DNA from: Gentiana macrophylla | Lineage: Eukaryota; Streptophyta; Magnoliopsida; Gentianales; Gentianaceae | Direction: 5' to 3' | DNA length: 64,000 nt | NCBI GenBank assembly: GCA_026214975.1 | Contig: CM047817.1 | Span: 62,590,407 to 62,654,406, forward strand | Shown: one piece after another, positions 56,811 to 64,000 of the stretch | Numbering within the stretch: position 1 is the first letter of the stretch | Layout of the letters: each line of letters opens with the position of its first letter | The notes under the pieces: generated by a model | What the model was told of the DNA's origin: nothing | Seen by the model: the letters and a program-made list of their open reading frames with translations, nothing else | Databases searched by the model: none | Position numbers and translations under genes: made by a program

Positions 56811-57186
56811 CCTTTCGAGTTGATGTGCGATGCCTCTAATTACGCCGTAGGCGCAGTTTTAGGTCAAAGAGTTGATAAAAGGTTCAGGCCCATTTATTAT
56901 GCGAGCCGCACCTTGAACCCGGCTCAATGCAATTATACCACAACTGAGAAGGAATTCTTAGCCGTTGTTTTTGCCATTGACAAGTTTAGAAGTTATCTTC
57001 TAGGGTCTCAAGTTGTTGTATGGACCGATCATGCGACCTTACGCTACCTTATGGACAAAGCGGATGCAAAACCAAGGTTGCTTTGATGGATTCTCGATTT
57101 TACAAGAGTTTGACCTTGTGATTAAAGATAAGAAAGGTAGTGAGAATATTGTGGCGATCATTTATCTCGCTTAGTAAATGAGGGTG
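56811..57186 (+). pseudogene. Ath4 RNase H
   Basis: Frame 56820-57086 contains MCDASNYAVGAVLGQR (first Asp), YTTTEKEFLAVVFAIDKFR (Glu) and VVWTDHATLRYL (second Asp), then stops at 57084. The rest, with the DHLSRL block, is readable in other frames to about 57185. This is the usual single gypsy RNase H; no second domain is present, unlike Tat1. Confidence 0.88.
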
Positions 57187-58773
57187 CAGAGAATCACAAT
57201 GATATAGGCATTGATTTTCCGACCGAGCAATTGATGAAGCTTGAAACGGTTAGGCCGTGGTATGTCGACTACGCCAACTATTTAGCAAGTGGTCATTTAG
57301 AGGACATGACGTGTCGTGAGAAGAAAAAGTTCTTTTACGATCTTAAATATCTCGTATGGGAAGATCCTTATTTGTTGAGTCCAGAAAGACGGATTGCTTC
57401 AAGGTGTGTTCGGAGCATGATCGGTGGGATATCCTAGAACAATGCCATAAGCGGTCCTACCGGAGGTCATTATGGAACACGAAGACGGTTGCAAAGATCC
57501 TTCAAGCCGGATTCTACTTGGCCGACTCTGTTTAAAGATGCGAGAAGCCTTTTGTAATGGTTGTGATAGGTGCCGAGAACCGGGCGGCGGGGTAGTAGGA
57601 TGGAAATGCCACTTAAGCCCATTCTTGAATGCGAAGTTTTCGACGTTTGGGGCATAGATTTTATGGGACCCTTTCCATCTTCGTATGCGGTAATAAATAT
57701 ATCCTCGCCTGCAGGTCGACTATGTTTCCAAGTGGGTTGAAGCCATAGCTACCCAAACTAATGATCATAAAGTCGTGAAGAAATTCTTGCAAAGAATATC
57801 TTCACCAGATTCGGTCGTCCGAGAGCACTCATTAGTGATGAGGGTACCCACTTTTGCAATGCGCCGCTTGATAAAATCCTTGAAAAATATGGTGTCAAAC
57901 ACAAAGTTGGTTCACCATATCATCCCCAAACCAATGGCCAAGTCGAGGTAAGCAACCAGAGCTTGAAAAGAATTTTAGAAGACCGTGAACAATAATCGAT
58001 CTAATTGGAGTCTTAAGTTGGATGACGCGTTGTGGGCTTATCGTCTCGCATTTAAAACCCCGATGGGCACGTCACCCTTCCAAATGGTCTATGGCAAAGC
58101 TTGTCATTTACATGTCGAACTTGAACACAGAGCTTTACGGGCAATTAAATTCTTAAATTTCGATAGCCAACTCGTGGGGAGAAACGGTTGTTACAATTGA
58201 ACGAGCTCGACAAATTCGCACTCGAGCGTATGAGAATGCTAAGCTTAGCAAGGAAAGAACGAAGATACTCCATGAAGCTAAGATCAAGGACCGAGAATTC
58301 AAAGTTGGTGAAATGGCTTTACTTTATAATACTAGACTTCACCGTTTCCGGGTAAACTCAAGTCTAGATGGTCCAGTCCCTTTGAGATTCTCGAGGTTAA
58401 TCCAAGTGGAGTAATTACTTTGAACGGGTATGGTAATCAAGCTTTTAAAGTGAATGGTCATCGACTTAAGAAATATTTTGGGCAACCAAAGGAAAAGCCT
58501 GAGACTCTTTATTTCCAAAGAAGAGATGAGAGTACAGATGTCCTGATTTGTGAAGAGATTCCGTCTTATTTCTTTGAGACACATGATGACATTCCTACCT
58601 CTACCTATGAGGAACCTTCTCCTGAGACTCCTGAGCATGTTAGCACACCAACGCCTATCATCCGCAAGAACATGAAGAAGAGAGTCAGTGTAGTTTGGAG
58701 AGAAAAATTTAATGATCTTATAGCACACTTGACTTGTTGTTGTGGTGAAAATCATTTCCCCCAAAGGCTCTGA
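57187..58773 (+). pseudogene. Ath4 integrase and C-terminal extension
   Basis: 57231-57437 is the N-terminal region (RPWYVDYANYLASGHL). The zinc-binding block around 57455-57590 is in mixed frames. The core shows [18 protein letters not shown] (first Asp, near 57650), then [19 protein letters not shown] (second Asp) and [14 protein letters not shown] (Glu), so the DDE set is present but split by shifts. 57985-58200 has [20 protein letters not shown] and [14 protein letters not shown], strongly Athila-like. The C-terminus (58420-58773) has FKVNGHRLKKYFGQPKEKP and an acidic Pro/Thr/Glu-rich tail. Confidence 0.88.
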
Positions 58774-60147
58774 TTACGATCATCGAGGTGGCGGTAGTCA
58801 AACCAAAGTGGCCCGATCCGGGTTGATCTTTTGAAATCTGTGTCAAGCTATTGACATTAAAAGAGCGCTCTTAGGAGGCAACCTAGTTTTTTTTTTAGGT
58901 TGTTTTCTTGTTTTTAGAAATAGTACTCTAGTGGCGTGTTGATGGTTATTCCTTTTACTCTTGTTGTAAGTGTTTTGTATATTTGCTCATATACCCCGTG
59001 TACCCCGAGATTATATGGTATGTCGAGTGTGGCGAGATACTTTTGAGCGAGTTCGCAAGCTTTTATGTCCAAAGTGTTGTCTATTCGAGTTGTCGCGGTA
59101 CATTCATGCTCCGGCCCGACCTCTGCCAACTTTCATCCGACAACCACTGTTGAAACCAGCTAAGTTTTCTTTTTTCTTTATTCTGCACATTCTGAGGACA
59201 TAATGTGATTTAAGTGCGGGGGGGTAAATTGGGTATGTTTTTATGCTAATCCTTTGAAATATGAGTGAATGTTAAATTTCCACGAAATTTAAATTTTTGT
59301 TAGTCTCGAGCATGTGGTTGAAACTAAATGCTTGCTAGTTGTAGTTTTCTAACGATGATAGTATGTGACTTAGTGAGATAATTATAGCATGTCTTTACTT
59401 TCATGGAGCTAGTATTCATTTTTCACGTTCACGAGAGCCTTTGATTTTGAAGCAAGTCTTTTTGAACTATATCCTTTCATTGTTTTAGTGATTTATCTTA
59501 GGAAGGTCAGTATAGTAACACCTTAGTTAGCCCGTGTGCTGTGAATATCATAAAGTTTGAATGTGATAAGTGAGATGTAACTTATGTCTTAAAAAAAAGA
59601 ATGAATAAGCAATCATAATAAATACGTTTGTCGGAAGCTGGTTTATGATTGGAGTGCGGTAGGGCATTATCTTGAAATGTCCTATACCACTATGATAACC
59701 AAAAGCTCACGACAGTCAGGAGAAGCTACCTTATGATTTGAGTAAGGTAGGGTGTTATCACGAAACATCCTATTCTACTATGATGGGTAAGAGCTCATTC
59801 TCGATATCGTCAAATTTGAAATTTTTGAAAATGATGAGTAAAAATAAAGTGAAGTCTTTGTTATCATGGATCTTATACCCAGTAGAACCGCATGATATCT
59901 TTGTAGGGATTATCCTACTGAGTGCGTGGGAAGGCTTTGAGTGGAGCTATTACGCCATATCTAGGATAGTCATTGGATTTTTGAGAGGATATTTCTTTGA
60001 AAGGCTTGTTAAATTTGAAAAGGGCTTGTCACACATACACTGAATCTATCTCTGTGATGGTATTGTTTTCTATAGTTGTTGTATCTTTTGTTACGTGAGT
60101 TAGAGATCTATGTGGATTGCATGAAAGTTGAGCTATAGTTTTGATTG
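58774..60147 (+). other. Ath4 3' non-coding region with blocks shared with N1/N3
   Basis: No gene is supported. At 59191-59227 a TCTGAGGACA element precedes TTTAAGTGCGGGGGGG, a decayed form of the central hairpin-PPT of N1. Shared blocks follow: AAAGTTTGAATGTGATAAGTGA in part (59551-59572), the GGTTTATGATTGGAG...TGTCCTATACC unit twice (about 59639-59690 and 59729-59775), and TGTAGGGATTATCCTACTGAG in part (about 59901). The frame 59738-60043 overlaps these blocks and is probably not a gene. Confidence 0.75.
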
Positions 60148-60187
60148 TTTTGTCCGAGGACGTACAAAAAGCTAAGTGTGGGGGTGT
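60148..60187 (+). other. Ath4 3' hairpin and polypurine tract
   Basis: TTTTGTCCG-AGGA-CGTACAAAA (60148-60169), one mismatch in the stem, is followed by CTAAGTGTGGGGGTGT, which touches the LTR. Confidence 0.88.
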
Positions 60188-61770
60188 TGTTAAGGCCATA
60201 TTTATATGATTATTAAGGGTTATATTTCATTATTATTTCCCCACATTTGCATAATTTACATGAGAATTAAGGGTTTAAGTGTAATTATTTAGTAAGGATG
60301 ATTTTAATAGGGTTATTTGCAAAATTGATTATTTTATGTGTTAAATTAATGGAATTATTATTATTTGAGTTTTATTACATTTTGCAATGTTTATTTATCC
60401 TTTAGGAGGCTGAATTTCGATTGCTAAAGAGGAAAAATGAAGCTCAAGTCGAATTATTCAAGATAGAGTTGGAATTGGCTTGAAGAGAATGGATAAAAAT
60501 GAAGAAATCCGATCCCAAGCAATCCAGCCGAGCGTTCAGTCTCTGTCCAGGATGGACGAGCGTCCATAAATTCGAACGGGCGTTCAAAGGCATAAAATCA
60601 ATACAGAGAGTTCAGCCGCAGTGCGAACGAGCGTTTAATCAGCGTCTGGGAATTCTGGACGGACGTCTGGTTGTTCAAACGAGCGTCCGGAGCCGACTTA
60701 CTTCCAGCCGACTTAAAACTCTATAAAAGCACCGCATTATGAAGCCTTAAACCCTAATATTTTACACAACTCTTTCACGCATACTTTTACATAAAAGCTG
60801 CGGCGAGAACCCTAATTCCATAGAGATGAATTTCTCAATCCAACAATCTTGTCCAACATGATTGTTGGCTAAAAGCTTTTGCAATGAGTCGACGGAGGAA
60901 GCTCATCAACAACACAACCAACTAGAGAGGAGTTCGATACTAGATGAGTAGTGAGTTAATTCATAGTTTTTCATTACTTTGGATCTGTTTTGCATTGTTA
61001 TGTTTTATTGGATTATGAATTTGATGAAACGATCTATTTATATTTGATGCTTGGATTAATATATGAAAATATATTATTTAAGTTCTATTTTGTTCAAAGT
61101 AATGCAATTATTCGTGTTTTAAGAGATTATGCATGATTAGTTGAGTAAGATTTTGGAAACAATCTCGTGATTTCGTTTTGATTGCATGTTTAGTTTGTTT
61201 GAAAAGATAAACGAAACCTTAGAAATTTGATTGAAGATATTTGATCGAGTTCGTGAAAAATCACTACTAAAAACTATGTCTTTTTAATCACCATCTAGTT
61301 GGGATTGTTGGTTGATGGGTGGAATCTAGTTGCCCCGCTGTGTTTTCCTTTATTGTTTATTAATCGAATCGTTAGTTTAATCTTTAGTTAAGTTCTAGTG
61401 TTTAAACCTTAAGTTTTTCCTGGCTGTTTTCCTGCACTTTTCCTTTCGTTCGTAGTTGAACGTTAGTCCGCAATAGCGGCGCCGTCCGATGAATTCGTTT
61501 CCAGGCGTTCGTTCATTAAATCGAACGCCGTCCAACTTGTCTGCTTTTACGCTCGCTTTTGTTTTCAGTTTTAGGTTAGTTAATAGTTTTATCTTTTAGT
61601 TAGTTTCAACCTTAGTTTAGTTAATAATTGTGACATAATCGATATAGATTTATACTTGAATTCGATAAACATTCCATTCCCTTAGGACGACCCGATAACA
61701 TCCTTTACTACAGATCCTTATACTTGGGGTGTTTCGGTTATAAATTGTAAAACTCGTTTTTACCGAAACA
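60188..61770 (+). repeat. Ath4 3' LTR
   Basis: 1583 bp, TATA box TATAAAAG at 60722-60729. Nearly identical to the 5' LTR except in the second CpG-word cluster (about 61445-61560). Confidence 0.95.
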
Positions 61771-61775
61771 AGAAG

Positions 61776-63092
61776 CAAGTTATGATGGCGCCGTCGGGGA
61801 TGTTTCTCGTTTGATCATAGACCCTGATAAACCGATCGTCGTAGTCCTTTGCTGACTCATTGTCCCCCATGCGGACCTCATACAGATCCCCAATGGTCTT
61901 CTTCGGCCTGCTCGCCGATTCAAACTCTTTAATGAACTTTTCCGGAAAGTCCTCCCAACTTTCAACTGAACCCTGTGAAAGCCCACGGACCCAAGAGGCA
62001 GCCATGTCCTGCATTCTACCGACTAATACGATGCACCAGGCGGACCCATTCTGAGTTTCTAGTGTGATGCGACCTTGGAAGGCAGTGAGCCAGTCAATTG
62101 GACAAGTGTTCCCATTGTAATAATTATAGCTAGGGTAGCTAACATTTTCCTTCCTGGTAGGAAATGTCTCCATTATTCTCTTGGTGAGCACTTCAATCCC
62201 GGAGATCAGGGCGGCTTTTTCAGCGGGCCTCGACCTTTTTAGCTATGCAATCCCCCTCCTCATTACCATCATTTTCTCGGCCATAAGAGGGACGAACCTG
62301 GGCCTGGACGGGGGTTGAGCATCAGCTTGCTCAGTCCTGTGCTCTGAGCCCGCATGATTTTGCGACTCCTTTGGTGAGCTCTTTTTTCCCTTATGATTAA
62401 ACGGTCATCGTTCGCATTCTCCTTCTTATGCCTGTGAGGTATCTCTCTTTCTGGAAGGCTGAGACGACTTAAGGTTGGGGCCCAGTCCTTCTCACCCAGT
62501 CTTTTTAAAGCCGACCCTCTTTGCTCTGTCATTTCTTTTTTATTATTACGGTCAAGTTGAGCCAAAGTTTGAGCGACCTTTATGGCCAGAAGATTGAACA
62601 CTCTCTTCATCCTCTACCTTTTGGAGTTGACTTTGGTGGCCTTTGTTTGGGGCCGCGGGGTTGGCATCGCTCCTAGGTGGATTCGGAGCTCGGACTGGCA
62701 ATGGTGCCCGGCCCAAAGCCACCAGCTGATAGTTGGTTAAGTACATTGTCTCAGTATACTTTACATACTCCCTCATCTCTGCGACCTCAGGCTCCTCTGG
62801 GAACCCATGTACCCTTTCTGGTACATTCCCTTGACTGTGCTGCGGCCTAGGTGTCCCGACTGCGGCCTTTTCCTTGCGATCCCTTCTCAAAGCCGCAATA
62901 ACTTCCTTTGATTTAGTTTTCTGATTCAAGACATTCTGGGCATAACCGGTGGCTAAGCCCTCTCTCTGCGACCCATCCCAATCTGCAGCGGGATTGTCGA
63001 ATGTCTCGCCTCCGCCTTCAGGGTGGGCATGATATTGTGCCCTTCTTTGCCGGGGTTTGTGGTATTAATTGAGATCTCTTACTTCTGACCAT
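61776..63092 (-). pseudogene. Tat1 gag, 5' part
   Basis: A minus-strand ATG at 63092 begins a Gag-like region. Frames 62929-62552 (ALRRDRKEKAAVGTPRPQHS, then MREYVKYTETMYL) and 62610-62269 are the N-terminal, charged part. Frame 62191-61776 is the core, with GRITLETQNGSAWCIVLVGR, SWEDFPEKFIKEFESASRPK and DRFIRVYDQTRNIP, a Retrotrans_gag pattern. The frame then enters the Ath4 insertion. Frame changes at about 62940, 62560 and 62230 break it. Gag forms the particle that packages element RNA. Confidence 0.82.
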
Positions 63093-63774
63093 CGCTAGGA
63101 AAGCGAGCTGATTGGGTTTGGAGATAAGATTTACTGATTGGGTCCCTACGACTTTTTGACAATCTTATCCTTTCTGACAAACTCAACTACCTCATACTTT
63201 CTTTGACTTTTGAGGAGTCGGTTAGAGATCTTTGGGTAGGTCTTTTGAGTAAGCTGGAGGGAGATCTTTGAGATAGTGATAGTTCAGGTGATGTGGCGAC
63301 CGGAAATACGAATCTCGGAGGTAAAAGGTGATGATTCAAACGCAAATAACACCAGAAATTTTTACGGATTCCTTCTGCAAATGCACACTCTATTTTTGGC
63401 AAACAAAAGGGTTTTGTTTGACAGTATTGCTCAAGGTGATAAGAAAACAATAGAAATATATGGGGTTTCTTTGGTAAAATGAGGATAACACACACGAGCA
63501 CAACGCTCCTCAAACTGTGGCAGCTTAACTAAAAACATGACTTGAACGAAGAACACAACGAGAGAGGTGATTTCTCAAATGCTAACTCGTGAGCTTCGTG
63601 CAAGCTATGCCAAAGTTACCTTTTTCTGGCGAAATGGACACTGAGATGAGAGGATTCAGTTGGACCCAGTGGATCGACGAAGGTGATGCTCCTTCACTCC
63701 ACTATACGCTAGCACTCTTGGATGACTTCCACGCCTGAGAGACTGAAAGCTTACTTCCCGGTAACAGAGGCAAC
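63093..63774 (-). other. Tat1 5' leader
   Basis: No gene is supported; the minus-strand frame 63513-63187 has no motif. Next to the LTR (63754-63774) the minus strand reads GTTGCCTCTGTTACCGGGAA, only partly like the tRNA-Asp site (GTTnCCGGGnA is kept), so the primer site is degenerate or of another type. Confidence 0.5.
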
Positions 63775-64000
63775 TGATAATGCGGTTTATTATCACGGTG
63801 GCTCTGCAGTGTATGTTGAGTGGATATCTGGCTTATTTGATTGTGTTTGAAGTGTATGAGGCCGGTGGTGCTCGGCGGTGCTACGGCGGAGAGTATGAAT
63901 GTTTGAGAGTAAAGGTTTTTGCAGAGTATGGTTCTCTTTTTGCAATTAGAATATATCTTTGGTGGCTACACAAGCCCTCCTTTTATAGGAGGAGGGAATC
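63775..64000 (-). repeat. Tat1 5' LTR, cut by window end
   Basis: Matches 12904-13130 with about five differences in 226 bp. It includes the minus-strand TATA box (near 63981-63987). The remaining roughly 400 bp lies outside the window. Confidence 0.9.

Larger units (their letters stand above)
50459..61770 (+). mobile_element. Ath4: Athila-lineage Ty3-gypsy element, full length
   Basis: LTRs at 50459-52045 and 60188-61770 (TGTTAAGGCC...CCGAAACA). Flanks GGAAG (50454-50458) and AGAAG (61771-61775) form a TSD with one change. The primer site is tRNA-Asp type. The order gag, protease, RT, RNase H, integrase and the sequence of each match the Athila lineage. About 11.3 kb. Many stops and frameshifts. 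No env-like ORF is seen after integrase; that space holds conserved non-coding blocks shared with N1 and N3. Confidence 0.94.
12904..64000 (-). mobile_element. Tat1: Tat-lineage Ty3-gypsy element (5' LTR cut by window end)
   Basis: The 226 bp from 63775 to the window end match 12904-13130 with about five differences, so these are the two LTRs. Gag, protease, RT, RNase H and integrase are all on the minus strand, so the 5' LTR is at the right. Two features place it in the Tat lineage: a second RNase H between the first and the integrase, and extra ORFs on the opposite strand between integrase and the 3' LTR. CopM, N2 and Ath4 interrupt it. Without them and one copy of each TSD, about 13.7 kb of Tat1 is visible. 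Stops, frameshifts and a changed RT active site show it is inactive. Confidence 0.9.

Noticed and set aside
59738..60043. 101-codon frame after Ath4 integrase as an env gene
   Set aside because: It overlaps non-coding blocks conserved with N1 and N3, and no signal peptide or envelope motif is seen.

Overview
The window is plant nuclear DNA, very probably from a eudicot, and it is made almost entirely of LTR retrotransposons inserted into one another. I found no host gene, tRNA, rRNA, CRISPR array or bacterial-type operon. The plant assignment rests on the lineages present: a SIRE/Maximus-like Ty1-copia element with an env-like region, Athila-like Ty3-gypsy elements with tRNA-Asp-type primer sites, and a Tat-lineage gypsy element with two RNase H domains and antisense extra ORFs. 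Every coding region is broken by stops or small frameshifts, so all are called pseudogenes.

Layout. (1) 1-8047, plus: Cop1, the 3' part of a SIRE-like copia element (protease, integrase, RT, RNase H, env-like region, 3' LTR). (2) 8048-8600: remnant of a second copia RT (CopR). 8601-9197 is unassigned. (3) 9198-12903, plus: AthA, the 5' LTR, primer site and protease remnant of an Athila-like element that has no visible gag. (4) 12904 to beyond 64000, minus: Tat1, a Tat-lineage element inserted in AthA. Its 3' LTR is at the left (12904-13531) and its 5' LTR starts at 63775. From right to left it reads gag, protease, RT, RNase H, second RNase H, integrase, followed by two ORFs on the opposite strand (aORF-B at 45120, aORF-A at 29950-44074).

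Three large insertions split Tat1. CopM (14129-29084, minus, TSD GTAAC) is a decayed copia element in the Tat1 3' UTR; it carries an isolated LTR, S (17195-18734), and the non-autonomous element N1 (21025-27381, TSD TCTAT). N2 (31244-42380, TSD GCCCG/GCCCA) is a non-autonomous element inside aORF-A; it carries N3 (33404-39159, minus, TSD CTGTA), a sibling of N1. Ath4 (50459-61770, TSD GGAAG/AGAAG) is an Athila element inside Tat1 gag, with gag, protease, RT, RNase H and integrase remnants. The nesting therefore reaches four levels (AthA > Tat1 > CopM > N1, and AthA > Tat1 > N2 > N3).

How the parts relate. N1 and N3 have no pol of their own but share with Ath4 the primer site, a conserved roughly 1 kb 3' region and the PPT module, so an Ath4-like element is a plausible helper. 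The least explained signals are non-coding: an array of stem-loops with a constant loop in N1 and N3, one of which shows a paired base change between copies; an AGGA-loop hairpin followed by a TAAGTGTGGGGG tract, present at the 3' PPT and again about 1 kb upstream; clusters of CpG-rich GACG/CGTTC words in LTRs and leaders; and the spliced-looking antisense ORFs of Tat1, each with its own TATA-like box.
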